Below are positions 38,980 through 51,554 of a stretch of DNA of 64,000 nt, in pieces. The notes beneath the pieces are model-generated. The model did not search any database. It was not told the DNA's origin and saw only the letters and a program-made list of their open reading frames with translations. Source of the DNA: Lineus longissimus (lineage: Eukaryota; Nemertea; Pilidiophora; Heteronemertea; Lineidae); the NCBI RefSeq assembly GCF_910592395.1, contig NC_088322.1, positions 9,049,431 through 9,113,430 of the forward strand, written 5' to 3'. Each line of letters starts with the position of its first letter. Within the stretch, counting starts at the first letter, position 1. Made by a program: the position numbers and the translations under genes.

Positions 38980-39215
38980 AGCATGTATTTCCAGTGGTTT
39001 TCTGTTGTCCTGGCCTCCACCATTTTGAGTCATAAGGCTGACTTCAACTGTAGGATTTCAATTGATTTCCAGTGTCCCTAAACCAGTTTGAATCGTAAGG
39101 CCGACTTCTAGTGTAGCATTTCCAGTGTTCTCCAGTGGCTCTCCACCATTTCGAGTCATAAGGCTGACTTCCAGTTCGTTTAGCTTTTCCAGTGGCTTTC
39201 CAGTGGGCACTTCCC
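38980..39215. repeat. 63-bp tandem repeat, about 3 copies
   Basis: GAGTCATAAGGCTGACTTC and TTTCCAGTG blocks recur exactly 63 nt apart (anchors 39027, 39090, 39153), with a partial unit before and after. The 63-nt period leaves minus-strand frame 39058-39240 open, probably by coincidence. Confidence 0.8.
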
Positions 39216-42200
39216 TGCTGTCTTTTGCATATTTTGCCATTGACTACTTTGATTGACGCTTATCCAGTGGGTAGACCTTCTCAGTTAAGCATGTCTGGTA
39301 TTTTCCCCTGGACTGTCCCAATGGTTTCCAGTGGGCTACCGCTTGTTCATGTTCTATCATCCGTTCAGCCATCTCTCCCCTCCTCATTATTCAATCTTGC
39401 CATATCAATTGACTGTCATACTACATTATCGGTCTCCCATTATAATCCCACTCGGATGTCATTATATGACATACGGTGATGCATGATGGTCATTTCAAAC
39501 GGCCACTTGTGGGGGTTCCGGCCGAGTTAATCAAGCACGACAGTATGAAGAGACCAATCAGGGATGAAATATGAGTTATATTGATCATGATAGCGGAGTC
39601 TTGGTCCAGAGGCAAATGTTGCAATCCGATATTCCCTTCCAATGACAGAACTAAGTGTGTGTAACTCACTTAGTGCATTTGGTTAATTCTGTTTCTGAGT
39701 AAAGTCTAGTCTGTCAAAATTCGTTGCAGTGAGTTGGTGGGATATGTAATATTCTGGAAACATGAGATTTTACCAATATGCCAAAGCTGGCTACTTATTA
39801 CCCATTTCCCTCGTGATTTCAGGGCCATAATAATGCGTGCTACCACCTTGTTTCAACATCTGTTCTGAGAGTCCAAAGCCTTGAAAGATTTGTAGTGAAT
39901 TTTAGGAAAAATTACGGTTAGAGGCGTAATTTGCAGCATTCAGCATTTAAAAGACATGTGGTGTTTTGGGGAGATTGCAGACGGCTCTTTCCAGGCCGCT
40001 GAAAGCTCGATTCCACTCAGGCAACCAGTCTATGGTTCGAAACTAGTCTTTTATTCACAAATCTGAGTGTGTATTTGATTATTTGAACCAGAAGATGAGA
40101 GGAGAATGCACAAGTCCTCTTCATCATGTACGCTTTTCGCCTATTGAAAGAGTATTTTGCATAGATTGGTACTCAATCGCCTCAGAAGATCGCAGCACCG
40201 GACAAATAACACTATCGGTCATGTCTTCCATGTTTTTCTATTTAAATGTTTATAAATGATGCTAATTCGATTTTGTCCTCCTGTAACATGCATCTCGCGT
40301 ATTACAGACCCTGAGACTTTGTTATAATTACGTGATGTCTACATTGCGCCAAGACATGTGTGTGATGTCATCATAAAAATGGCAGGCATGACTGTTTGTC
40401 TAATTCATCCTTTGTGATGCCATCTTCTGAGACAATCGGGTAGGGTACCAATATTTAGATTTAGATATCACAGAGAGAAAAGTCACTCGTTTCTTTCTGG
40501 AACTGAAAGTGTTCATTCCCAGCACCTCAGCTTACAGACAGCTTCATTCCTGCACGCACGATATCTCCACACCTTAAATAGGACACTAAATTGAAAACTC
40601 CTTTTGTCGATTGCACCATAAGTGTAACCCTAAATGGCGATGTCGCGTTCCGAGTCTCCGTATGCACGCCATGATCTGGTTGTTACAACGATTTAACTCC
40701 AATTCCTTTCAAAGGCCATCTGGGTTTAGCTCGCACAAAAGATGCAATTCTACAATGTACGTGATACATGTATCGAATGTCATCACTTGCGAGATTGATT
40801 TACGCAAATTAAACTTGAGATGAGAGGGTATTTAGATATCACAGTAGAAAAGTCACGAGTTTAAAACGTGACATTTAAATCTAGCGACGGGATTTCTTTA
40901 GGCGGTGAAATGTTTGAAATTTTCGTAACAGTTATCAGGGTGACTGTCCTAGGTTAGTGTTCAATCTTCTTTAACCCTTAGGCAAATTTTCGAAAAACAA
41001 TTTTATAATGTTTACGATTTTTGATTTCTTGAATTCGTTCCAGAAGTCCATTTAAAAAAATGCGACAAAAATCTGGGCCTCGGATCTCGTTGTCGTGAAA
41101 CAAGGCTGTTATTGGCGTTTGCATGTGACAGGCCATCAGCCATCTAAATTTGGATCTATCCAGCATCCCAGGCTGATCTGCGTCTCATCCCAAAGGGGAT
41201 CAAGAGCTTCTAAATCCATCACAGGGAAATTGGCAAATAATAACCACGTATCTTGAATCGGTCGGGTTCAGTCAGAGGGTGTGAGGCCGTGGTCCGGAAT
41301 GTGCACCGGTCGTGGGTTGGTGGAATGGAACTTGAAACTTAAACATTTGCCGTACCTTTTATTTCATCTAAGATAAACTCAATTCGATTCAGAATCTCTT
41401 GTTGTTAAGCTGGCCCTAACTTTCATATTGGCAAATGATAATCATCGGATGTGACTTCTGATATCTCGGATGTGATTCTGTCGTTGCCGTCATCATGGTA
41501 GTCGTCATTCCAGCTGGCTGGAAGGGGATATGATTTGTCGGAATAGCGACGTAGATCTACGTCTGATGGCGCTAAAAATTGTCAATGAGCCTACTGCGTG
41601 TACTACTCTGTATCATGTCAGTATGGCACTGCACAACTGGGCCGGGTTGCTCAATCAGCGGTAGCAGTAACGTTGGGGTTCAGTCCTGAGCAGCATTGCC
41701 CGGGATTGCCCTTGATTGCCCGGTAACTCACATCTGCAGCGAGTGTAAGGTTTGGTAAACTTTAGTAATGATTACTCCCAATACAATCACTCCCAGCCCG
41801 ATGGAGGGGCTGTGTATCATGAATAGGAAAAGAAACCTACCATTTGCGTTGGTTTCATTTCGTTGCTAGAAGTTTTGTAAGCCTCCTGATTTCAGGGTTG
41901 AATGACGTGGGGTCGGGAGTAGTTTGGTAGAGCTCCAGGCCCGTCTGTTATGATTGGCTTGAGACAGTATGATTTGTAAGGTTAGAGATCTATCGGAGGG
42001 GAGTAGCTTCTCTTTGTCTGTAAACAAGGTTATTTCGAAAACGGAATCCGATGAAGTCTTATATCTTCCTTCCGGTTGCATTGGTTGAACATTGTGGGGC
42101 TGCTTGGTAGGGAATGAGGACAGGTTGTGATTATTGCGAGTTCTTCTTAATTTGGGGGCATTACAGTACAGTTCTGGTCTTATGAAACTTCGGCAATGTC

Positions 42201-44100
42201 TGTGGGTTAGTTCTGCCCAAAATGTACCAGGTTGTGTTGACGGTCAACTCCGTTGATGTTGATATTAAGCTAAGCATCAACAATGTTGCATTGAATAGTT
42301 CTGGTCAAAAGTAACAAATACCTTATCAAGCGCACAGAATACTATATTATACACATTTTATTAGCTGTGATTGGTGAAAGGCCTGATTTCGTACATATAG
42401 CATTTTGGTACAATTCAAAATATATGATATCACAGTTCAGTGCCAACTAAGGTTCAGCTCAACATATGTTCTGCCCTAAAGCATCATGCATTAATCAAAG
42501 CACAATGATAAAACCCCTGCCTCTTCATAAACACCAATTATTCCCCCAATAAAACCAGCAATTTATTAGTTACAAAAATCTAATTACGTATACTTTCAGT
42601 TTTTTAGGCAATTATTCAGTTTGTCATGATTGAAACAAATTGCCATTTCTCGATAAAATTACCATAAAAATTTTTAATTGTTATTGCTGATAACAAATCT
42701 GCCTTCACGCCTGTTGGCAGTAAATTTAGGATCTTCACGCGAAACCTGCCGTGTGTGTAATGTTGTGAGTTTGTTATTCATGGTATGTAAGTGTTGTATG
42801 TCATCGCTGAAATGATGGATCGAAATGAAACATGCTTTCTGAAAGTTTTATTGAGATTTTCTAATAGTTGATGACTGATATTATAAATTCATAGGGGAGG
42901 AAGAGGTATGAGAGTGCGGGGGTGGTTGGTTCCTGTTGGCTTTGCACGAGTTAGTTTTGGTGAATGATCTGTGAAATCTTCCATTTTGAAAGTTGCCCAA
43001 TATAAGAGATGATAACAAGAAGATGACATTTTTCTCTATATCTTTTGGGGCTTAGCAATCTGAATGATTATAATAACATTGGCGGCTTTTTCACTGGTCA
43101 GCTTCTACCTCACGATGCTTTCTACGATAGCCACACATTTATAGATCTCCCCGAAGGCGTGTCAAATCTACTTTTACAACTTTGTTTAGTAATTTGGAAG
43201 AAAACGTGGCACAAAAAGTTTAGTAGTTCCGTGGATGAGCAATTTAAGCACATTTAGATCCAACGGCAGCCAACTGAAGCAGTGAGAGTAGGATCGCCTC
43301 ATCTCACTACTATCAATGCGATGGAGTATAAAGAAAAATAAAAAAGCTTCCCGCACTCACATACTTCTAAGGATCACGCTCTGAAAGCCTTTCAGACCAA
43401 GTCGCGTCTACCCTCTTCATTTGTCATTTCAGCGTTCATTGAACCCTCACCATCCACAGAAGCCGCGACCTTGCCTCTCCACAACCCGCAAGAAACCACT
43501 CCATCTTTTCTTGCGATAATCCCTCAGGAAACATGCCTCCCCACGGCCCGTGAAATTACTTTTTTATTTGCCAATAATGGGGCAAGTGAAACCACTAACC
43601 TAGGAAAGCCACTTCTATTATACCGCTAAGGCCAAATCAGAAGATAAGACACGAATGATATTAAATTGTACTATTGGGCTGTTTGGTCCAATTATGTGAG
43701 TTTCGTATAAATTGAATGATATCTCATTTTGCACACCTTTGGCCAACTGAATATCACAATGAGTCAATATTAAAAATGCAAAAGTGTGTGTCAACAGAAG
43801 AAGTGGCAGTCAGGGTAGAACTCTCAGGAGCAGATCCGGGATTTTGCCTCTCACACAAAATGTTTGCCAATTTCAAAGATTTTTTTCAAAACCAAAACAT
43901 TTCATATTCTATTCCAATGATTTCTTCTGAAATATGGGGTGTGCCTCTGAATCCGACTATGACATTTTTTCCAATGTATTGGACGTGTACTTCATTTCCA
44001 AACAGCAAAAGACCTACATTGTATGCCGTTCATGTATATTTCATTTTCTTGACATCCCTGTGGCTGATTTAAACAGAAATAAACATTGCCATCTCGTATT

Positions 44101-44270
44101 ATGTTAGCAAATTTGCTGAAACTTGGCGTTTAAAGTATTCATATATCAGTCTGCGCAACAGCATTGTTAAAATTTGTATTCTGTATGCATTTACACAAAG
44201 TTGGTATTTTCAAATTCAAGTTCAAATTTCAAATGTTTGAATGAACGGAGTATACAGACCTTTAACCCTT
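44101..44270 (+). repeat. Dispersed repeat R3, copy 1
   Basis: Core AGCAAATTTGCTGAAACTTGG, then TTTAAAGTATTCATATATC, CAGCATTGTTAAAATTTG and TTTTCAAATTCAAGTTC. The same order occurs at 44505-44690 and 46921-47110. Confidence 0.55.
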
Positions 44271-44504
44271 GAATTACTTGTCACCCAATCCAGTCCCATC
44301 CATTCCCTTGTCATGCATGATACAGCACTGATATATTATATCGTGCTGTCAGAAGTTCCTTTGATTACTAATTCGTCTTCCCAGACTCTTTAATTGTGTC
44401 CGGGGGCTGAAGACATTATTCAGTGTGTATTATTATGGTTAATCAAAGGAGATATATCAACCCTTAGAGAGGCACGCTGTTCGTATTTAATCGTGGGTAA
44501 GGAC

Positions 44505-44690
44505 TAGAAATGCAGTTATACACAATGCCATAATGCAGTTATCATACATGCAAATTTGATGAAACTTGGTACTTAAAGTATTTGTACATCTCTCTACACG
44601 AAAGCAGTGTTGAAATTCATTTTCAGTTCGCATTTAGGAAATTGGAAATTTTCAAATTCAGCAACAAATTTGAAACGTTTACATCACCCT
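44505..44690 (+). repeat. Dispersed repeat R3, copy 2
   Basis: GCAAATTTGATGAAACTTGG, TTAAAGTATTTGTACATC, GCAGTGTTGAAATTC and TTTTCAAATTCAGCAAC follow the copy-1 order. About 235 nt separates it from copy 1. Confidence 0.55.
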
Positions 44691-45814
44691 CAAACATTGC
44701 ATTGCATTGACATATTTAATGTGATCCCCTTGGTGTCTAAAGTGCCGCGCAGACAAACAATTTTTGTTGTCGTGACCTTCGCTGTAAACAATGAGACGAT
44801 AGTGGTTGAAATGTTGCCGTTAATTGGTTAAATTGCACTCACTTGTTATGTTGTCATGGTTTCTGTCGCAACGACTGAATTGGTTGTTAGTGTGGCACTT
44901 TATGGACGGAGAATTTCACATTATTTTGGGCGGTGTGCAGTATATGGCAAGTATGTGCAGCTTGAGACGAAGGTTATTTTCAGCTGAGCTTTCCGTTCCT
45001 CTTTGTCAAACCAAAGTAGCAATTTCTGTAATACTTTGTGCCTCAAATATTTGACTGAAGACATGAGTAACATAACACACTCAACTATGATATCAATATT
45101 TCCCAACAACGAAGAACAAAAAATCTGCATTCTTGAAAATCTCGGATCATTCATAATTGACCAATCGATTAGCGAAATGTCATCGATTCCTGCAAAACAT
45201 CTAAACAATAGCCTCGCTCATGCGAGAGTTGTTTTGCCTCTGGCGAGACTCATCACCAATTGATCTTTGATTCTAACGAAGATTGAAAGTGAATTATTTA
45301 AGGTGAATTCCTCGTTAACCCCCTACGTTTGCCATGGGGGTGGCCAGGATATCGAAAGGGGATGTATTTTTCCCTTAGGGAAACTTTTGATGTTATCTTT
45401 ACGCCTGGGGGATTTTCCCGGTTGCATTCAAAGATGTTTTCGATTAAAGAAGGGTTGTTTAATTTATACACCCCCTATACGCCCTTATATATACCAATGA
45501 ATGCCTTGATAGATGTAGCTCGAAAGTATATCATATTGATGAAAGAATGCTAAAAAGGTAAGCTTTCATTCATTAATCGTATGCTCTTCTTAGATAAATT
45601 CTTAATGCACGTCTCTAAGCTGTAAATGAGCGGGTCATCTCTAAAATAGTGCAAGTTTCATCAATCTTATGCTGCCACTTGGATATCTGAATCAAAAAAT
45701 CATTCGAGTGCCCACGCATAAGATTTTTTATCACAGCAACAATTCTAAATGTGATGAGCATCAAGATTGTTAGTCTGTGGGTATTGGCTGATAGAATAAT
45801 GAATGATAATAGAT

Positions 45815-46115
45815 TATATCTGAGCAACTAAATGCTCCGGCAGTAGCTGCTATCACCCAGGTGAGAACAATGCCCCAGACATTTCATTTGATAGATAGAG
45901 GCCTGAAGCGTAAAGATGGTCCATCCATTACCGCGATACAAGACGCACGACTTCCCAGTGGGTTAATCCGTGTCATTTACTTAACAGCGACCGTACATCA
46001 CTTCGAATGGTTACCGCCACGATCCCTGGCAACGCTCAGTTCTTCGCCGATCGTGTTTCTGAGCAGATCGTGGAAATGTGGCGGACGCGGTATTGAGTCG
46101 ACTAACATGTGGTGA
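45815..46115 (+). CDS. Hypothetical coding-like island, two competing frames
   Basis: A GC-richer island in AT-rich DNA. One frame is open from 45815 to TGA at 46114 (about 100 codons, includes IISEQLNAPAVAAITQ and TVHHFEWLPPRSLATLSSSP). A second frame, from about 45914 to a TGA near 46096, reads ...RMVTATIPGNAQFFADRV and SEQIVEMWRTRY. A strong donor-like CAG before GTGAGA sits at 45847, within the first frame. Only one frame could be real and I recognise neither; it may be the remains of a transposon or retrocopy. Confidence 0.2.
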
Positions 46116-46199
46116 TAGAGTGTATTGTAGGATTTAATGGTGATCATTTAAGGACTTAATCAAAATAGGATACATTTGTAACCAACTTTGGGATTTGTA

Positions 46200-46790
46200 A
46201 ATGGAAATTTATGGAAATTCAAAGACGGATATAGGTATCAAAATACGACATTCGGCATGTAGTTTCAGTAGTGTAACAATAATGAACTTTTTAGTTTAAT
46301 TAAGAAGTGTGTGTTCCAGGGTCATTGGATATTATTGTCACCATTCAATATTGTCCATATAGGTATCAAACTACGACTTCAGTATAAAATGTCGTTTCTG
46401 TTTTGTCACAAAAATGAAGCATTGGAATTTTCAATCTTCGTATAGCTGCATGGTCATTATAATATATCCATCATGTTCATAGGATTGGAAAGTGTTTGAG
46501 TTCCAGAGTCATTGGCAAGTGATATTTCATCTTCAATGTTGACCATAATTTTGGTATCCCCGATCCAGCTATGACATTTGTTATAGTTTCGGTAGTAACA
46601 CGATAATCTGACATTAGACAAATGATTGTAGTCTATTCGTCGGATTGAGACATTTTTATATGTCTTCTGGAGTCATAAGCACGAGATATCATTATCTCTA
46701 TTCGATCAATGCTGACCATAATTTTGGTATTAAACTATGACATTAAGTATAGGTTCGGTAGTGTCACGATAATTTTACATCAGCACTTTC
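46200..46790. repeat. Degenerate tandem repeat, four units of 128-191 bp
   Basis: GGTATCAAACTACGAC and GTTTCGGTAGTGTCACGATAA variants recur with anchors at 46234, 46362, 46553 and 46726, and GAGTTCCAGAGTCATTGG variants sit between them. It ends shortly before dispersed repeat R3 copy 3. Confidence 0.55.
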
Positions 46791-46920
46791 AGGTGAGGTT
46801 GGTTGTTTGTGTCAGTGTAGCCTATTCATGGGATGGAAAAGTTGTCTTTGCTTCGGAAACGTTTGCAAGGGATGTTATCAAAGGGGTACGCCGTTCGTAA
46901 TTTCAGCTGGTCCAGGAAAA

Positions 46921-47110
46921 TTAAAATGTAGTTCTACACAGTGTTTTAGTGCAGTTATTATGCATACAAATTTGCTGAAACTTGGTGTGTATGGTATTTG
47001 TGAATCTGTCGACACAACGGCAATGCTGAAATTCATATTTGATACCTACTGGAACAATTAGAAATTTTCAAATTCAATTACAAATTTCAAAATTTTAAAC
47101 GAATGGCGTA
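46921..47110 (+). repeat. Dispersed repeat R3, copy 3
   Basis: ACAAATTTGCTGAAACTTGG, GGTATTTGTGAATCTG, GGCAATGCTGAAATTC and TTTTCAAATTCAATTAC, ending in GAATGGCGTAGACCTTT as copy 1 ends GAACGGAGTATACAGACCTTT. A weaker relative is near 50950-50990. Confidence 0.55.
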
Positions 47111-47472
47111 GACCTTTTACACTATTCAATATTGGGTTTTCTCACTCCCGCCACTGTTGACGTCAGGGTCATAGAATTAAGCAAGCCAGCCTATCTATTA
47201 AAATTGTGAATTGATCCCGTGTGTCATGTTCTCTTGTAACCTCGGTCCCATTTCAACAACATCGATTTTTAAAAAGTTCCAATCAGTTTTATCGTTTCCT
47301 CTCTTTTATCAAACAGTCGTTTACTCTTCACGACAGCTGCTGTGGTCATTCGAGGACAATGAATTTCATGCCACATTAACCTGAATCTACGAATCAGTAA
47401 TTCTATCGACAGTAACAGCTGGAAAATCCATGTAGCAAAGCTTTGGATATGTTATGTTGTTGTTTTTTTCAG

Positions 47473-47590
47473 AATGATTTCGCTTCCAACTTTGTTGAAA
47501 ATAAAATTAGATCAGGATGATGGAAAGTGGTTTTCTATTTCCGATTTGTACAAATTGGCGCAACAACACCTGTATCCACCCTTAGTATAA
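47473..47590 (+). CDS. Weak terminal-exon candidate (38 codons)
   Basis: A clear acceptor (TTGTTGTTTTTTTCAG) is followed by A and then ATG in phase 2: MISLPTLLKIKLDQDDGKWF, ending LAQQHLYPPLV and TAA at 47588. The phase would accept the 27555 exon and truncate the protein before the PDE1 core. No polyadenylation signal close by and no family match. Could be chance. Confidence 0.15.
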
Positions 47591-47867
47591 TATATTATAG
47601 CAACTATGCACAAATCAAAGTCAATCTCTATGAAACTTTTCGATTGAGACTGATGGAGTCCTAATCGAATTGACCAAGGGTTTTAGCCCTCCAGACGAGG
47701 AATTGCACTTTTTTGACTGAATTTATGATGAGGTGAAAAATTGTCAAGTGCCCACTTATGTCAAAAACAGTGAAATCCTTGTCATTGTGAAGTAAAGCTA
47801 TTCTTTAGTCCTAAAAAGAGTGACTAGCAGAACAGAAGTAACAAAATAATGAACTCATGGGTATTAA

Positions 47868-47990
47868 AACCAGGGTGAAAATGAGTTCCTGACGAAATGA
47901 TACCCCATCTTTGAAAAAGTGTTGAAATCTGGACCTCATTTTTGCCAAGCATCGAATAAGTGTTAAGGTGTTTGACCAGGGAGGGTCTAC
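47868..47990 (+). repeat. Dispersed repeat R2, copy 2
   Basis: CAGGGTGAAAATGAGTTCC, GACGAAATGATACCCCAT, GAAATCTGGACC and GCCAAGCATCGAAT match copy 1 at 3611 in the same orientation. Confidence 0.5.
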
Positions 47991-48962
47991 AGAGCTTACG
48001 TTCACCACTATCATCACAACATCTACCGTCTACGCCGTTATCGTCTTCGTATTCCGATCATCGATGGCTCCCACGTTTTAGGTTCGTGCTTTGTAATTGT
48101 GATCTAAGGAACTGACTGAAGGGTTGGAGATACTGTCAGGTTCATTGTACTCTGTTCTTTCTCGAGGCACTCAGAGGCAGTATTGTATTGCCATTTTTGT
48201 ACAGTGGATACTTGTGACAATTTCTTATGAAGCAGCGCTGGTGTCTCAGATATGCAAAAACGGAGACGTGTTATGATGTAAAAATTGACTACTTACTTCT
48301 CAAAAGGATTTTGTTTATGCCATTTATCGGTTATTTTAGCGTCATTGCCCTGGAAATACATCTTGTTTGTAAAAGGATGAGACATGTTGTATCTAAGGGT
48401 AATTTCTGAGGCTTTTTTGTAGTTTTTAGCTTGGCCTTTTTCTGCATTATGCATGGTGCTCATCATTGGACTAGGAAAACGGTGACTTAGTTCATCCGTT
48501 GGCACCGCTTTTGGTTCAGACTGATCCATTGTGGTCTAAATATCAGTGTTAAACCCCCAAAAAGGCTCTTTCGTTTACAATCCCCGGAGGACTTCATTTC
48601 CCAAGGAGTATCACATGCTGGAAGACTTGTGAACACTAGCATTTGCCTTCTACTACAGAGGGCCAATTGGGCTTATATCAACCTCCATCTTCTGTTCAAA
48701 CGATATTTTTCCACAAGAACTAAAGAGTCCACCGATGAATTTCAAACGGAATGAAAACCACTTCATTCTAATTCACAATACGGAGGCCGTCTTTACTCCG
48801 ACTCCTACACATTCTCATTATACATTCCCATACGAGGATACATCATAGTAATCCCTCATTCGACTTCGATTAAAGTTGTCTTAACATGCCTAATCACTCC
48901 CCCAGGTCATTGCAAGAGAATGGAGAGAATTTTTCAAACTGTTTTAAAGTCCAAGTGCCTGG

Positions 48963-49139
48963 TATAAATTTCTAAATTATTCACGATTTCTCGTTACGAT
49001 TCCAATAACATTTGGTTTAAGATCTAAATACATTTTCTCCAACGTCACAGTATAAATTTCTAAATTATTCACGATTTCTCGCCACGATTCCTATAACATT
49101 TTGGTTTAAGATCTGAATACATTTTCTCAAACGTCACAG
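48963..49139. repeat. 88-bp tandem duplication
   Basis: TATAAATTTCTAAATTATTC, CACGATTTCTCG and TTTTCTCCAACGTCACAG repeat exactly 88 nt apart with about five differences. A third, partial unit (ATAATTTGGTTTAAGATTAC) follows near 49178. Confidence 0.8.
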
Positions 49140-50679
49140 TTACAATATTGTCACAAGGTTCATGTAAGACTCTTTGTTATAATTTGGTTTAAGATTACAA
49201 CGGAAATCTCGTAACAGCTGAATCTTGTACAAATCATGTAAGTAGGCCGTCATATACATCTGAATGGGATTTTCATCCTAGTAGTTTTTCGCTTCAGCTC
49301 TCTTACATTGTTCCTCTCTTTGGGAATGTTGTATAGCGGTCGAAGCTTTGTTCAAGTACTTGAACTTAAAGGCAGACAGTTCAATAGTAACTCAATACCC
49401 AATCGCTTTCTTGATTAACTTGAAAAGATAATTAGACCTTGGAGACTCATTAGGGAGGCTATATGGAAAGTTTGACGAGGGATCTGCGTGTTCGAATCTC
49501 GAGATGTTAAGACTCAATAGGACTGGAGAAAACTTGGGAGAGAGAAGTTCTCACATATCCCGATCAATATACAAATGTATAGGGTGACTCTTGAGTTAAG
49601 TTACCTAGTCTGGGCTTTGATAATATTGATATAGTATTTTCACAATAAAAGTGCACTGCAAATTTGATAACGATCAATTTGGGAGGCAAATGCAAACATT
49701 AGACTAATGAATATTTCAACTTTAATGTATCTACCGTTAAACCTCCGCAGCAAATGTGAAATTTATGCAGCCGTCATTTTAAAATGAACAAATGTGAACA
49801 TTCATTAACTTGGTTTCACAGTTTACAGTGACAGTGGCTGATATGAATAAAGTCTATTAAATGTTTTTACTTCAACTTTGTACAGAAAGGCCTAGTGTAA
49901 ACTTACATGGAGTTCCTGAAAATTGTCAAAAACCTGAAAACTGGCAACACCAATGTTGGTTCTCACGAGCGGTGATTGGCGTAACGCGGATTATTCAAGG
50001 TTGTCAATTCAATGATCAGATCCGAATTTTCAGTTGTTGGATCAATTATCAATGATCATGGTGATATCATCTCTGATTTAAATGCATTCCCCATTTATTC
50101 AGTATCAAACTTAAAGGCCTATGCCGTCCGTTCAAAATTAATGATTTTACATTGAATTTGAATGTAATCGACAGTGTAAAAACGCATCGATCATAAATTT
50201 GAACAATGCTGTTGTGTCACCGTGGTTGTGTACATTGTTATAGATATATCTTACGGACAAATCGTTATCATGTTGACACGTCTGGTTACTGTATACAGTG
50301 GCAAAGTTCATTCCTATTTTCCAGTGCTACCTCTGAGTAAATATAATGTGCACAAACGGCGTAGCCCTTTGAAAAGTATACGGAAAATGTTAGAACTATA
50401 TTTTGACCATAATTCAGACACTCAACTGAAGAATCATGCGCTAGATGAATGTTAAGAGTGTGCAGTTTCAACTAAACGTAATAGTCAACAGAAACTCCTT
50501 TTCGTCCTCCAAGAGGATTATGGTTTGAGAAATAAAACCCCTGAATAGTCTATTGCAAATGTAAACCAGAATTACGCGCCTGACTTTGAACTGGCGTATT
50601 TTCTTGCTCTGAGAAGAATATTACAAAAATCCCTATCGCGCGTCTGTTGACTTGCCTTGAAAAGAGCAAAGGATTTCAT

Positions 50680-50798
50680 CCCATAATCAGACTTTGACTT
50701 ATCTTTTATAGACTAGGTTTCAAAGCGAGACATTTTGTCCCATAATCAGACTTCAACTTTATCTTTTCAAGACCCTGTTTCAAAGTGAGTCGTTTTTC
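50680..50798. repeat. 59-bp tandem duplication
   Basis: CCCATAATCAGACTT, TATCTTTT and GTTTCAAAGYGAG blocks recur 59 nt apart (anchors 50682 and 50741). Confidence 0.75.
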
Positions 50799-51541
50799 TT
50801 CTTGTATCTTTTATCAGTGTACTTGACATAAAGTGCATGTTACGAAAGTTATAGTACGCCGAGTTGCTTTTCACCCTTTAAGGCCTATAATTCGTTTATA
50901 TTCATCGTAATTTCATGTGGATCAGGTAAATAGAAATACACGTTATCGTAGTGCAAATTATGCAAGTAAATCAGCTGAAACTTGAACTCTCTTTTGATAG
51001 AAGCCTGTCACATTAATGTATTCTATGGAACAATTCCACGAACTTTCACTTGATGCATTTTATTGTTTTCCGCAGATAAAAGGTGAAAATATGTGGTCTG
51101 ATTCATGATGGATTGAAATTGTGACCTTCTAGTTACCACCCTTCACCTTTTTACTACACCACCACTCGTTAACTAATGTCATAATAACAACAACTCTGAT
51201 AATAGCCCATGGACTAATCGCATGATATAACAAATCTCTGCCACGGTACAACCGAATTCGAATGATACTTATTCGATATATGACCAGCATTTGACTAATC
51301 CTAGCAATATATCACCGGCGACAAAAGCTACGGAAGCCGTTACCCCATAAACGTGGTTAAGGGGTCCGTTTTATAAGGGTCATTAAGACTAACGACTCCT
51401 GTAAGTGATAGTTACACCGTCAACAGGAAATAAAATGGAAATCTTTGCCGATAACAAAGTCAACTAGTCAACCTGTGAATGATGATCTCTTCTTCCTTGA
51501 TGTGGGTTCAGAACAATATTTGAAATTCCTGTCATTTCCCT

Positions 51542-51554
51542 CCCCCCCCCCCCC
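51542..51554. repeat. Poly-C tract (13 nt)
   Basis: Uninterrupted C run in a C/T-rich stretch; it lies inside an open frame of 156 codons (51445-51915) that is not called as a gene. Confidence 0.8.

Noticed and set aside
43716-44072. 118-codon plus-strand frame
   Set aside because: Unrecognised peptide next to R3 repeats; could be repeat-derived.
45848-45853. CAG-GTGAGA donor preceded by IISEQLNAPAVAAITQ
   Set aside because: Would be a 48-nt microexon with a very poor acceptor (AATGATAATAG).
49475-49500. B-box-like GTGTTCGAATCTC
   Set aside because: No A-box partner; could be a decayed SINE, not enough to call.
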